A stretch of DNA of 64,000 nt from Desarmillaria ectypa (GCA_030407005.1 JAUDYN010000007.1:310001-374000); one strand, 5' to 3'; counted from the stretch's first letter, positions 1 to 12,439 are shown. Numbers and translations: made by a program. Notes: a model not told the origin generated them from the letters alone.

Positions 1-281
1 AACCCTGTGTCTTCGGCGTCGAGGTAACTCGACTCTACAGATCCATCAGAATTAGTTCCTTCTTCAGAAAGATTCTCATCCCCAATGCCCTCAGAACTTT
101 TATCCTCGCCATCTCCTTCATCACTTCCCTCTGTGTCTTTATCCACGGCAGCTTCATCATCTGGTTCGTCGGTCCCTATTTCGTGTGTGGTCTCAGTCTC
201 AGCCTCTGTCAAATCATCATTATCCTCGAGGTTTGGGTCTGCACTATGTCTAATGCCCCCACCAACATAGCACATGTACAT
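1..281 (-). CDS. Partial acidic low-complexity protein, cut by window edge
   Basis: On the minus strand an open frame runs from an ATG-TAC-ATG at 281-273 to the window edge. The first residues include a GGGIRH stretch. After that the translation is dominated by Asp, Glu, Ser, Thr and Gly (for example DEAAVDKDTEGSDEGDGEDK), so the visible part is a disordered acidic segment with no catalytic motif. It is not a recognised family. The N-terminal GGGI-H patch weakly recalls short tails seen in fungal transposon-associated hypothetical proteins, but this is only an impression. A solo LTR sits about 100 bp upstream of the putative start, so the gene may have lost its 5' end or promoter. The C-terminus lies outside the window. 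Confidence 0.35.
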   Translation of the reverse strand, partial: MYMCYVGGGIRHSADPNLEDNDDLTEAETETTHEIGTDEPDDEAAVDKDTEGSDEGDGEDKSSEGIGDENLSEEGTNSDGSVESSYLDAEDTG

Positions 282-385
282 GTTTCTGTCAACGAAGCTT
301 ACCACAAGATGACTCACTCGTCAGCTAGCGCAAACTGTTAAATGCCATGAAACTGACGTCATAATGTAGTAATTTTCTGGGCCTG

Positions 386-1036
386 TGTTAGGAATCTGCC
401 GAAATCAGGATATGAGAGTGAGGGGCGACAAGTGATGATCGAAGCGAGGTAGGATATGTTATAGAGATGTATGTCGTTAGGGAATAGAATAGATTCCGGC
501 AAGGGTTCGTGAGGAGACCTGAGAGGTCCAGTTTGCGAGGTAAAGGGGTCAGTAAGTGCGAAGCAGTTACTGTAGGAAGCAGCCGGTGAGCGCGGAGCTA
601 TTATGGGCTGTAGATGAAGACAAGCGCTAGGCGTAGTCTTCGGATTGGTGTCGGAAAGCGCTTGGCGTATCCAACGAGTTGTTCAGCAAGCGCTAGGCGT
701 AACTGATGAGGTTTCTGACAAGCGCTAGGCGTAGTCAGGAAGCGAGGAGATTGGCAAGCGCTAGGCGTAACCGATCAGATGCTTAGTTCACACAATGAAG
801 TGGACTTGAAGATGAGTAGCTTCATTCTTTCTTTTACAAGGTTACAGACGGTATTTATATACTAAAAGGCTCGAGTCATGAATATTCTACAATGTTCTAT
901 TATATTCTAGTATGAGCAAGAAGAATAGAGAAAGTAAAAGAAAATTATGTGTGAGTCACTGCTAGGACCGAGAAGGCCGAGTGTAGGCATGCGTTGACTC
1001 ATGCACCGAGTTTACAGATACTCAAGATCCATGACA
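386..1036 (-). mobile_element. Solo LTR, family LTR-1, copy 1 (651 bp)
   Basis: The element begins TGTTAGGAAT and ends CCATGACA. It is flanked by an exact 5-bp duplication GCCTG (381-385 and 1037-1041), so its ends are certain. No internal retrotransposon sequence is present, hence a solo LTR. A TATA-like AGTATATAAATAC reads on the minus strand (863-851), which sets the orientation. Five copies of a 13-bp motif with core AGCGCT lie at 623, 657, 689, 721 and 757. It is nearly identical to copy 2 at 6187-6837 (one visible difference, C/T at 584 versus 6385), so both are recent. Confidence 0.9.
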
Positions 1037-1041
1037 GCCTG

Positions 1042-2357
1042 TATGGCATATCTAGTCACGGAAAATTCCAAGAATTCAAGCATTACAGTGGCTTAGCAAG
1101 TCCACCTGTTTGTTCGCTGTTCCGGCTTTGTGGTGAAGAGTGAAATGATAATCTGCCAACTCCATCACCCATCATGTTTGGCGACAGTTGCTTAGCACAT
1201 TGGCCAAGCATTGGCTTCAGTTTTAGGTCGCTCATATCTTCGAAACGAGCAGCTTAGACGACATAAGCGAGGCGTATTCACAGACTAAGATGATACTTCT
1301 ATTTATAAGGACCAAACTCGGAAGATGATATTCATCTACCGATTCTAAAGGAGATCAGAAGTGCACGGACAATGCGTAACTGATACGCGCTCGCCATGAA
1401 AAACAATGTTTTAATCCAAGATCTTCTGGAGAACTGTCGACCCTTGTGAGTTCACTCAAGCTGCCCCGCAGTGAAGGCAGATACATGCCTAGAATAAGTC
1501 GACCTATGATACAAATCAGAGGCTGAAGGCAAACATCTCCGAAACGAACAAACCTCGTCGTCAATGGTTATCATGTATTCCCAAACCAGTAGCGTCCTGT
1601 TAATGTCTGTCCGTTCGTAAGGGATAAGACGCCATGAAATACCTTCCGAACTGACATGGGGCGAGAGAATAAAAAAATGGCGTAATAAATATTTACCGAA
1701 TTACGGCTCGATTGACAAGACTACTCGGAGCGCTGGAACGAAACTCACAGGTACCGATGCCAGCCAGCAGAAGCTGTGGTGATGACACCTTTATACTAAA
1801 AGTAAGACGCATTACGTGTGCGCTTGTATTGATGCATCTAGAACGGAAGCTAAGGTTCGAATGGAGACAGGTTCGAGCAGAAAGCGTACTTGCAGACCAG
1901 TCAGTGTCGGATTATGATACAGAACAAGAAAACTAACCTGATCAAACCAGGCGGCGCAATTCCATCTTAGCCGGCTACTTTCACGAACAGGCGCAACACG
2001 AATCTATTACTGTAGTAGTACAAAGTCGTTCAAGTCGTAAGAAATGATGTTGGTAAAAGTATGCAAGAGTGTACGGCATAGTAATGGTACAGCGTAGCAA
2101 CACATAGTGGGTCAATGTCTTGGCTAAGAAAACGGATAGTGACCTGGTATTAAATAAACAGAAATAGTGATTATGCAAACCATATCCATAGATGAACCGA
2201 ATGTGGCCACCAGGACCAAAGTAGAAGAAAGCAGCCGTCGGAGAAGTGACGCCAATTAAATAATGTACGGGAATAAAAATTAGGATATATGTTTGATAAA
2301 TGCTCAATTCGACAGAGACAAGACAATAATTTTGGTAAGGCGGCACGCAGCGGGAGC
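1042..2357. other. Intergenic stretch, no gene recognised
   Basis: Short open frames occur on both strands (longest about 120 codons on the minus strand near 1981-2346), but none shows a recognisable domain, splice pattern or conserved motif. CG dinucleotides are present at ordinary frequency, unlike the transposon island further on. Confidence 0.4.
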
Positions 2358-3113
2358 CTAGTTTTCTTTCATTTCCTCGTCGATGGCCCCTCTGAGCTCC
2401 CCGCGGAAGGGCTGCGGCTGAGATGTATAAGCCGGCTGGAGGCTCTGCGTGAGCAGCTGCTGAGCATGATCAGCCGGGGATGGCCTATGCGAGGGCCACG
2501 TATATTTCGGCTTGTCAGCTGCGCAGGGCGGTAAGTCGGGTAGAGGAGCAGTGGGTGGAGGCAGAGAGGGTGCGAGCGGATGTGTCCTTCGTATGGGCCT
2601 GCGGGGACTGTCAGCAAGCATGTCAGCAATGTCAAAGAAGAGAGAATCCAAGGAAACGTACCGAAGAGAAGTACCAGCGCTGCCACTCCTCATTCGTCCT
2701 ACGAGGCTCGTCCTTTCACTGGCCACGTTGGGTTGGAATTCGCTCTCTACTAAGGTGCCCATTACCGAATTGAGACTTCCACTCCTGGAACGTGAAGGTG
2801 ACGCCTGGAGGTGGATCTGGAACTGCAGAGCAGTGCTCGCATTACGCGAAGGCGACTTGAGCGTATTGATGGAGGTTCCGATGCTCAGACTCGACCGGCG
2901 CTTGCGCATGCGCGCTCGTAAGGACGAATTAGCGGTGGTCATTATCTCCATTACTGGTGCATGGCCCCGCTCATCGTCGACCTCGATGTCGCTAGCATCG
3001 TCAAAGAGAGGTGAGGAAGGTGAGTCTATAAAGGAGTTGACATTGAGGTTGGCGGTGAAAATATGACGGGGAGCAAGAAGACCAGAAGAAAAGAATGCAG
3101 AGTACGCTGTCAT
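2358..3113 (-). CDS. Ser/Pro/Arg-rich hypothetical protein (about 251 aa)
   Basis: A single open exon on the minus strand. The start at 3113 (MTAYSAFFSSGLLAPRHIF) is preferred over an upstream in-frame ATG at 3242, because the 43 residues before it look like untranslated sequence. The protein has an N-terminal moderately hydrophobic patch, an acidic DDASDIEVDDERG segment near residue 40, and a basic RARMRKRRSSLSIG stretch near residue 65 that resembles a nuclear localisation signal or basophilic kinase site. Ser/Arg-rich regions follow, then a Pro-rich linker and an acidic end. No enzymatic domain is visible. The pattern suggests a disordered regulatory or nuclear protein; this is inference. 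An antisense open frame at 2512-3066 is a shadow of it. Confidence 0.6.
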   Translation of the reverse strand: MTAYSAFFSSGLLAPRHIFTANLNVNSFIDSPSSPLFDDASDIEVDDERGHAPVMEIMTTANSSLRARMRKRRSSLSIGTSINTLKSPSRNASTALQFQIHLQASPSRSRSGSLNSVMGTLVESEFQPNVASERTSLVGRMRSGSAGTSLRYVSLDSLFFDIADMLADSPRRPIRRTHPLAPSLPPPTAPLPDLPPCAADKPKYTWPSHRPSPADHAQQLLTQSLQPAYTSQPQPFRGELRGAIDEEMKEN

Positions 3114-3744
3114 GGTCAACGTCGAAGGATAGGTGGAGGACGGCAGGGGCGGTAAAAGTGATGGTTGAGGATGAAGGATAGCACGGTTGCAAATACGAAC
3201 CGTGCCACTGCCATAACAACACGTACATAACGACAAATACAAATCTGTTTTCGGAAAGACCCGGCGTCGGGTCCGCCGATCGTGAAACCGAGGTGCAATC
3301 TGGCCGGCCTCCTAGTTGCCAAAAAAAAACATATTCTATAGCCATGAAAATTTAACTATGGAAAACACTTGTCTTTACTTCATGTCGTATGGAAAACAAG
3401 GCAATGAACTACCACATGCAATGAGATGAAACAGGGCGCGACTCACCCACCGGAGAAAATTATGAGCGCGTTTCTTGTACGGCTTCTCCAGTTTTCTCCT
3501 CGCCTGAATATTATCCTCGTGGAGTTATGCTGAGGCATCTAGGCGAATGGCCAGGTTAAAATATCAGAACCTGGTTGTATTGAAACGCTAAAACTAGGAT
3601 GACCTCCTTTATGTCTAATCCTCGTACGATTTTTTGTCAGAAGGCCTTACCGCGGCGCGCCGTACGGGTACCGCACATCTAGGCTGGTATGAATTTAGAA
3701 TACATATTTCTTTAGTGACACCTGCCTGCTCTTGATACCGACTT

Positions 3745-5394
3745 TCAATTAGCTCTATATTCCTTCTCGATCTTACCGCATACAGTAAGGACAGCGGCCC
3801 CGAGCTTCTTGAAGTCCTCGACCTTCCGAAATGTTAATAAGGGGCGTCATAAAATAAAATAAAAATACCTCATTCCAAATCTGCGCGCTACACCTTACCC
3901 ACCACATCCCATTATGATAATAATGGGCGGCGTACACATTGCGTTTGACCAACAGCTTGTTCTTGAGTATCAGGTCCAATTCTAACGTCGGCTTGACGTC
4001 ACCCGACAGAGGCATAACTACGTTAACCTACAGGCGTTGAAATCAGCAGCAACTCTAAAGGGGATGACCAATATACACCATATGCACAGTAAACTGGCCG
4101 TCTTCATCCATGACTTTCGTGTTCAATACCTTCGCAAGAGCTTTACCCCCTTCAATTGCTAGGTTATGACAATACTCGTTAATGACGCCTTCACCGCCCA
4201 GCCACTTGCGGAAATCAAGCGCCGCAGAAACACTGAGGTACGGCGCCCAGTCAACAGTCCCATTCCCTAAGGAGGAATCAGAAAGAGATTCGAGGCCGGA
4301 AAAGTGGGCCTTACACTCGAACTGCTCCACGAAATTTGGTCCCGTACGATCTTTGGGCGAGATGTAAGTAGACGACGTCGGAAAGCTCGACTTGACGATA
4401 TGCTGATTCCTACGCGGATGGTCGATCAGTGGATACAAATTAACAGCTGTACGATCGCGTTATCTACCTCTTAGGAACATACAACACCGCAGCGCCCCTC
4501 TTTGCGAACAGCCACTTGTGACAATTCTAGCGCATTGTTAGTCAGAAAGCTACTCGTCGCATGGCTACTTACACTTATCCAGAAATCTGGCTTGACTTCA
4601 TCCAACTTGATTCCTGGCTGCTGTCCGATGGCATGCGCTGCGTCGACAACGCTCCATACGTCAAACTCGCGACATATGTCCGCCATGACCTCCCAGGGAA
4701 GAAGAGCTCCTGGATTAGAGACAATCGCGTCAACAACAGCAACGATTTTTGCATTCTTTCCGACACGTTCCCGGACCGATTTTAACTGCTCTCTCCACTG
4801 AGAAATGATATCTTCCTGTGTCGTTGGAAAGAGGAGAGTGAACCGCATAATCTCTGGATGGGGCGACACATCGGAAATGTATTGCGCCGTTCGGGAGATA
4901 GATCCGTAGGTCGTGTTGCCTAAGATATGATCAACTGCTGTGATCTTCAAAGGAAGCAAGATCTCTCACAGGTAACAATAACATCCCCCGCTGCCCAGAT
5001 AAAGTTCTTCAAGACCGTATTAACCCCGTGAGAGGCATTCGGGACCAATACCACCTCGTCGACATCACTGACTCCGATAAAGCTGGCGACTTTTTCGCGC
5101 ACAGCAATGAGCATAGGCTGATAGGTCAATCGCATGAACAGATCCGGATTCCTTTCGATGTTTTCGGATAGAGCACTGCACCACGCGCTGACCGGTCGAG
5201 GAAGAGATCCATAGGAGCCTTCGGCATTCACATGTTGAGTATCTCGTTTCAGTAAAACGATCCGAGGACTCACCATGATTCAAGTTCACGTATTCGGGAT
5301 CAAAATGAAAGTACTCCTTCATCTGATGCCCAAAGGGTGGCGGCTGCGCTGGGAGGACCAAAGATTCCAGGGAGGAGGAAGGAGGAAGGGCCAT
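3745..5394 (-). CDS. PLP-dependent class V aminotransferase (isopenicillin N epimerase-like)
   Basis: Eight exons on the minus strand: 5394-5274, 5218-4970, 4919-4573, 4526-4468, 4409-4315, 4266-4079, 4027-3869 and 3822-3745. Phases match at every junction and give 431 aa. Family hallmarks appear in order: LNHGSYGSLP near residue 40, the phosphate-binding VPNASHGVNTVLKNF, NTTYGSISRTAQY, VVDAAHAIGQQPG carrying the cofactor-binding Asp and His, then SNCHKWLFAKRGAAVLYVP whose Lys should form the Schiff base. The C-terminal AAHYYHNGMWWVRCSAQIWNE is typical of fungal members. These are annotated as isopenicillin-N-epimerase or cysteine-desulfurase-like enzymes acting on amino-acid substrates; the true substrate is unknown. 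The first seven exons end before introns of 46-58 bp. The gene lies alone between two nearly identical solo LTRs and no partner enzyme is adjacent. It looks intact. Confidence 0.92.
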
Positions 5395-6186
5395 TTCGAT
5401 TTCCAGCTGGAAGAGGAAGATTTACCATGTAAGTAATCTCTGAATGAGTCATGGAAGGTACGACGATAGATTTCGGCCGATCTTATCTCGACGGAGTGCT
5501 TATCTTATTCGGCCAATATTTGACATGCCGCGGCCAATGAGCAGTCTCCAGTTTGTCCCACGATCAACAATAGTGAACGTCGAAGTTGGCAACGGCGTAG
5601 AACACTGCACTATTCGGATTCAAGTGTTGGATCTCATTCCCTTTCGACGGTATCTGAAAACTGATTCTTCGCGTCCAGAATCTTGGAATCATCAATTTAA
5701 ACTTGTTGGTCTTCCCCGAAACATATAGATGCGACTATTAAAGTATATAATCAGAGCAATGTAATCATGCACAAGTGATTTTTTTCGGAGACGACGGGAA
5801 TGACTGCATCTTTACACGCAAAGTGGAGATCTGGAAGCTGCGAGTAGGACGACGATATGAAGGCTATGACGTTTGTGTATTCTCAGCCACCTCTAGCTCA
5901 AGTAACAGAATGGATGCTCGTTTTAAACCGCTGATGCAGCGGTTTACAATACACCATATACATTGGTGTCAGATTTTGATTCAGAGCTGTTCCTTGACTT
6001 TTTCTCAGGCAATACTAGATGCTGATAGGACTTTGCTTCTGTAGGACCATCTCATCACCGTCAATGAAGAGTTCGATTCTTGACAGTCATTTGCGATGTT
6101 CTTCGCCGTGGTAGGGAAGAGAAGAATAAAAATCCATATCTAGACGACTTGGAGGGATATCGGCACCGTACGTGAGACGAGGGCAT
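5395..6186. other. Intergenic stretch between aminotransferase and LTR-1 copy 2
   Basis: Contains the promoter region of the aminotransferase on the minus strand and two short plus-strand frames of about 90 codons (5444-5728, 5775-6044) with no recognisable domain. Nothing else is visible. Confidence 0.4.
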
Positions 6187-6837
6187 TGTTAGGAATCTGC
6201 CGAAATCAGGATATGAGAGTGAGGGGCGACAAGTGATGATCGAAGCGAGGTAGGATATGTTATAGAGATGTATGTCGTTAGGGAATAGAATAGATTCCGG
6301 CAAGGGTTCGTGAGGAGACCTGAGAGGTCCAGTTTGCGAGGTAAAGGGGTCAGTAAGTGCGAAGCAGTTACTGTAGGAAGCAGCTGGTGAGCGCGGAGCT
6401 ATTATGGGCTGTAGATGAAGACAAGCGCTAGGCGTAGTCTTCGGATTGGTGTCGGAAAGCGCTTGGCGTATCCAACGAGTTGTTCAGCAAGCGCTAGGCG
6501 TAACTGATGAGGTTTCTGACAAGCGCTAGGCGTAGTCAGGAAGCGAGGAGATTGGCAAGCGCTAGGCGTAACCGATCAGATGCTTAGTTCACACAATGAA
6601 GTGGACTTGAAGATGAGTAGCTTCATTCTTTCTTTTACAAGGTTACAGACGGTATTTATATACTAAAAGGCTCGAGTCATGAATATTCTACAATGTTCTA
6701 TTATATTCTAGTATGAGCAAGAAGAATAGAGAAAGTAAAAGAAAATTATGTGTGAGTCACTGCTAGGACCGAGAAGGCCGAGTGTAGGCATGCGTTGACT
6801 CATGCACCGAGTTTACAGATACTCAAGATCCATGACA
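6187..6837 (-). mobile_element. Solo LTR, family LTR-1, copy 2 (651 bp)
   Basis: Same length and almost the same sequence as copy 1, offset by 5801 bp. It begins TGTTAGGAAT and ends CCATGACA, and is flanked by its own 5-bp duplication GGCAT (6182-6186 and 6838-6842). Different target duplications show two independent insertions rather than one segmental duplication. It carries the same five AGCGCTAGGCGTA-type repeats starting at 6424. Orientation is minus, from the internal TATA-like sequence. Confidence 0.92.
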
Positions 6838-9800
6838 GGCATCCGCTGTTTCCTGATAGCTCAGCACCGGTGTTCAGACTCCAGAGATCATCAAGCAAAG
6901 CAGTCTTACCATAACATCCTTAGGGTTGCCGAGCTGTCTTTGGCAGCTTTTCGATTTGGGTAACGGTTTGAGCGGCTCCGTTTCCAGATTATAGGCCTAT
7001 TTTTCGTGCTTTCTCCGGTATAGTGCTAATATTCAAGTAATTTAAGAACTATCCTTACCGTGTTAAAGGTAGGTAATGCGTGATATAGAGATTAAAGTGT
7101 GGACCGCGCTTTCGGTAATATGGCACTTGGTACAGGCACCGACGAAGACGTTTGATTCGACTCGGGCAGCAGACTCGACGACGCTGAAGACGTTAGGCTC
7201 GAGCCAGGCAGCAGAATTGGCGACATCGAATACGAGTCGGCAGAGAACAGACTCGATAACTCTGTGGATACCAACACACCAACAGACTCCTCTCAAGTTT
7301 CCCTCCGAATCTGTCTGGGAACGACTTGGATGGACACCTCGAGTAACCCGAGAGCGGGTGGAGAGACATGATATCGCCGAGTTCTTCGATGGTCATAACC
7401 GTATCACTGTGATTCCTGTGCTTCTTCGCTCTGAATACCGACCGTGCCGAACGTTTGACCGGTCGGATGACGAGGCGGGAAATCGTATCTGCGGTAATCC
7501 GGGTACTATATGGCACTCTCTGGCGCTTTGAGCGCAACTTGAGGGCGGGGAGATGTAGAGAGACGTTGACTACTGTGGGTGGGTAAATTTGCTTCCGGCT
7601 ATATAGAAGTGTCACAGACACGGGGGCGAGCGTGGAGAGTGGTCGATCGGGTCTGGGTTTAGCTGATTCGACTTTGGTCGCATGGTCGAAGATTTCGATC
7701 TCTGGAATTTTATGAACATTGAAGAGACATCAGATCTAGACTAGAATTTGTGTCACCATTTGTCGAAATGTGCCGTTTCACGCGCCATGCACCCTCTTCA
7801 GTGTCTCACAAAATAGTTCCCCGTGAATTAACCAATTATTTTTGGCCACGAGAGCGAGTTGCTATGGAATGATGCACTCCGTACGTTTCTCAATCAGTAT
7901 AAGTTAGTGTGGTTGATTCGAGTTTCAGAATGGAAGTCGTCGGCATGTAAAATTTAACGTCAACGTTCTTCGTAACATATTATCGTGCACATGTCCACAG
8001 TGAGCGAAGTCGCCACTATGGAGTATGTCCGAGAATTTTGCGGCGTGCAAGATAGGTGGTGCCACTTGGCAAGTCTTAACTAGGGCTTGGAATATCTGGA
8101 AGCATCTCTGAGATGCTGAAAGGATCATCAGGAAGGGCACCGCGGGAGGAAGCATAGCGCCCTGCCAGTCGATCTAAGATATGACACTGGCTGCTCCAAG
8201 ATCGTGTTCGACCGAGACATATCAGGATGGGTGAGGCGCGATGCTGTGAATGCCGGCTCCGAGGGATTAAAGTAGTGCGCCACTGATATGCGTTCGGTGC
8301 AGCGCGTGGTTGTCGTGTAGTTTGGATCGACTTAGAAGGGAACTAGGACGTGGATGAGAGGATGCCCCTTGGGATTCGGCCCTATGAAGCGCTAACCGGC
8401 AGTGGCTTCAGGCCAATGGTGCGATAGTTCTCTGGGTGGAAAGGAGGGTAGAGCACGTGCGACTGGAAACAAGGAGAAACGGTAACGGTCGCTTCATTCC
8501 AGCCTTTCGATTGACAGGATATGCATTACTAGTAGTTCAAGCCTGGTGGGTGAAGCGGGGACAGAGGAGCCCTATTACAGGTACTCTGCATCAAATGCCA
8601 GCGTTAGCACACCCTAATGCCTGGCTGCAATAAAATACCAACCTCCTCGACCATCGGTAAACTGGATTTCAACGGCCCGCCCCACTAAGACTACATCCAT
8701 GGCCACCCACCTTGCACCTACCTATCGACGACAGAAAGGACATGACATTCCGCAGGACCTCAAGCGAGAGGGCCAGACGTCGCTGAGGCGGACTCGGACT
8801 GCGAAGCCGCACCGGCACATCACGCCACCAAAACAAAAAAAAAAGGCAACACCATTCCTTTGGTGGATTTTGTTTCCACGCCTCCATTCAACCACGTTTC
8901 TCAGCTTGTTGAATTGCTCACTCATGGCGCTACACCGTCGTTACGCTAAAATTGGTTCTCCATCCTATCTCGCAGGTCCCTCCTCCATTCTTTGGCATGC
9001 TGCGGCAAGGAATGCCCGTGGACCCTTGTGCTATTCCTCGACACTTACATCTTCACTAATCGGTATAACTAATCATTTTATATTACCGATAGCTTTTACA
9101 TTTGTCCTCTTAGCGTCCCAGACACATGTTAGATGTTCTCTTTACTAGGCCCTCTTGACTAATGATGCATGCTGCAGTGTGGAGTCGTAGCACGTAATTA
9201 ATTGGTTTTTAGGACGGGCAGATGCGCTCAAAGTTAGCTGCCGGTAATGGAGCGAGATAATCTAATCGTAAGCGGCGTCATTTACGCCGCCAGTGAGACG
9301 GCCATAAACGGAAAATGTTCCCATGGGGTCTTGTTCTCCCTCCCACCAATCCCCGCGCTGCGGCGTGTTCAACGGGGACGCGTTTTTTCTGGATATCATG
9401 GGAGATAGGGACTCAGTGCGTTCTGCGATGTCCCCTCTCTACTGATACGCCTTCTTGTCAAAACCTATCCCCATAATAACGTAGCCATCGATCTTGGATT
9501 CAACACTTGTGGAGCACGAAAGGGACGACTGTACCTCCCCGGCGCAGTGGCCTCTGTAGGTGCCTAGCGTTCCTGTTCTGCGATGATAGTATATAGGACG
9601 GACCGACCAGCCGGAGTCCCTGTGATATTCCATATTCTCTTATCACGACTGTTTCCCTGACTTGCATTAATTGCAACCCTGTCTATCTTTCTACAACTCA
9701 TGATGATGGACTTGCTGACTTCGGCACCACCATTACCGCCTCCTCGAGGTACTAGGAACAACAACCCGCTTTTTTTCCTACAGAGAGGAATTCGCACCCT

Positions 9801-11420
9801 GGGACCTGCGGTTCTTTCTCAGGCTTCATGGTTCTGTTTCTTCGACTCGAGCCACCTAGTCCATTGCATATGCGCCGCGCTGCAGGTTGCAAGCTGCAGG
9901 GTCAATTCTGATTGAAAAGCACTCTCGGCGAGGTCACGGAGATTTGATCCAGACTTATCGCGTGGATCTCTAGACATTTATTTAACCCTTGAAACTGAGA
10001 CTCATCTTGCCGACAAAGGACCGTTGTTGCTCCCAGATGAGGCGCGCGAATCTCTATAAAATTTCGGCGGCGTTTTTTTTCTCCCTTTGACGATCAAATC
10101 GCGGCGCAGCATTTAGGTGCTGTAACACGTGTTGTTCACACTGGTGACATTTAACCGAGGGCGGGCCATCCCTTTTCCCTAACTCAGATTCTCACCCGGA
10201 TCAAATTGAGGGACACAGCCAGGTCTCGGACTGGAGTAGGTAATGTTCTACGGAAGGGTTCATTGTATGTAAGTATGTACAGTTGTGGACAATCAAAGTC
10301 GACCAAAAACCTGATCCATTATTAGAAGGACCCTGGTCAGGTAAACGGCCGGTTTTTTTTTGTACAAAAGTGAAGGTATAGGCCTAATAAAGATATTTGC
10401 CCAAACCGATTTCGCATAGCTTGAGTTTGACCAAAAAATAACTTTAAAATCTGCGCCGCAAAAATCCCGCGGGAAAAAACTTCGGAGGGTGTTTTTTTAT
10501 ATAGATGAAAATGACTTCTGTATTCCAGTCGTCTCCCTTGCATTTTGGCCGGCACTAATTAGTCGCTTGCCAGGAGTGTGTAATCTTTCCCATAGATTAA
10601 AGACATCTGGGGGAGACCTCAATATTGATATGCTGACAGTGTAGCGTCTCATCGCGATTTGAGGCCAGCTTAATTCAAGCCCTTCCTTCCTTTTCTCAGC
10701 GTCTCTCTGCCATTGGGCGAAAGTACTTGCGATCGGTTGGATATCACTGTGTTCTATCCGCGGGCGTGTCCATCACATCGACGAACGTCAACTCTTCCGC
10801 TGCTACTTTTAGAGCTCTACCTAAACATTTCGCTCGTCCGCCTTGTTTCATTGCGCCTCGTTCGAATCTAGTTCGCGCCACTGCCATGTTCTTCTTGCGA
10901 AAGACTCGGTAAATTACTGAAATTTTCAGAGCTGCGCGCCGTTGAGCTGGACTCAATGGCGTGGCCATCACCACCAGATCCGTCCTTTGCCCAAATTCAC
11001 CGCACGTAAAGGCTAGGGGGTCTGTCTGGGGTTTCAAATACTCTGACATACCCTAGAGGAGAAAAGCGGGACGCTTGCCGTGAGGGCTCGGATAATAGTG
11101 GAGCATTTGCGGATAAGTGAGGGCACTCTGCGTTCATAATTACGAGCACAGCATTCGTTCGGTGCTTTCCGAGGAGCAGGGCCTTTATAGGGACTTCATC
11201 ATGGATAATTTGTGTGCACCGCCCATTATTTTCGGGCGTGATGACCACGCTGCGATCTCCTTCGGATTTCACTCATCCGCCGTTGACACCGATAGATTAT
11301 AATCTGCCGGATCCGTCTGACTGGTGGACTGCCTACCAATATTTATTCGCACAACAACAAGCACCCACTCCTGGCGGGTGACTAAATCGAGTTTCACGCC
11401 CGTCAGAATGCAAGGGAAAC
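6838..11420. other. Long gene-poor stretch, nothing firmly recognised
   Basis: About 4.6 kb without a convincing gene. The longest plus-strand frame (7076-7531, 151 codons) is rich in Ser, Thr, Arg and Glu and has no domain I know; an overlapping minus frame of 142 codons competes with it. Frames at 8699-9148 (plus) and 10744-11272 (minus) are likewise unrecognised. Homopolymer runs of T or A of seven to nine bases recur (8836, 10072, 10352, 10495). CG content is normal, so this is not part of the decayed island. Confidence 0.4.
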
Positions 11421-11668
11421 TGTTGGGATTTGAGAGTTGAGCCGAGATGATGGCAATCCGGCATCATGCCAAACTTGCTGATTAAGAGAGAAATATTAGG
11501 AAAGTTGTAGAAGATTCTAGTAAATTAGCATTTAGTATATAAGTAGGTACAGTAGTGTACATCTGCATGCGTTTGCAGAGCTCAGCCAAGCGCAATACTA
11601 TTGGCCTGACACCGCACATGTACTAACTGGGAATGAACTGATCTATTCATCCCCCGTTTTTTACAACA
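11421..11668 (+). mobile_element. Solo LTR, family LTR-2, copy A (248 bp)
   Basis: Begins TGTTGGGATT and ends TTTACAACA, giving TGTTG/CAACA inverted termini. It is flanked by the exact 5-bp duplication GAAAC (11416-11420 and 11669-11673). A TATA element AGTATATAAGTAG at 11534-11546 sets the plus orientation. No internal region is present. Copy B lies at 16195-16432. Confidence 0.9.
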
Positions 11669-12439
11669 GAAACAATCAGAATAGAGATGAAATTTTGACG
11701 AAGTCTTTTAATCACAGGAAAATCCGTAGGCTTTACCATTAATGGGAATCCCGACTCCTTTCGTTGTGGTCAAAAAACCTTGTCAGAATTTCATATGTTA
11801 TACACCCATTTTTGTCTTTTTTTTGCTGGCCCGAAATAGCTGCTTACCAGGAGTGGCCACGAGCGCCACCTTTATCCTTCACTGTTCCGTCATCAATTCC
11901 CATTCATCAACCGCGTCCTATCCGTAAACCTAATTTTCGGAGTTTGCTGCGTCGCTAGATGCGGCTGTCGGCCGCCCCTTATGATCTTGATCCTTGGCAG
12001 GGTTCATCGAGTCATCATCCACAGTCATATTTGCCCATGACTCACTGTCGACCGTGACGGCATGAGGCGTTATTATTAGTCTTGCATTCTCATGTCTTTC
12101 TGCTGTTGGAGACGGATAGCCTTGTAGAATCTACGGCCCGATTCCTGCATGACATATTTTCCTTGCGGAAGACAGTTCCTATGTACTGACTGACAATATA
12201 CTTTCATCATCCCATTGCCGGGGCCGTGAGGAAGTACTCATGACGGGGCTTGATGAAAGCGGCAGAGCATGGGGTTGGTTCGGTCCCGTAGCAGCTAGGC
12301 ATCCGCCTGGCTTAACTAACGTTAGTAAAGCGCGCTTCGTAGGTAGCTACCTGTAGTACGGACGTTGTCACATTTCTATTCAAGAGCACCGACGACTAAT
12401 AAAACAAATTTCCTTCGTTCCAAGTTACGTGCTTATTTA
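11669..12439. other. Intergenic stretch
   Basis: Two overlapping plus-strand frames of about 60 codons at 11742-11958 have no recognisable product. No RNA gene or repeat is seen. Confidence 0.4.

Noticed and set aside
621..770. CRISPR-like regularly spaced repeats in LTR-1
   Set aside because: Repeats are only 13 bp, spacers are about 20 bp, the whole array moves with the LTR and there are no cas genes; this is a eukaryotic nuclear sequence.
2512..3066. 184-codon plus-strand gene
   Set aside because: Antisense to the Ser/Pro-rich gene and without an independent start context or motif.
7076..7531. 151-codon plus-strand gene
   Set aside because: A similarly long minus-strand frame overlaps it, and no motif, intron or homolog can be named.
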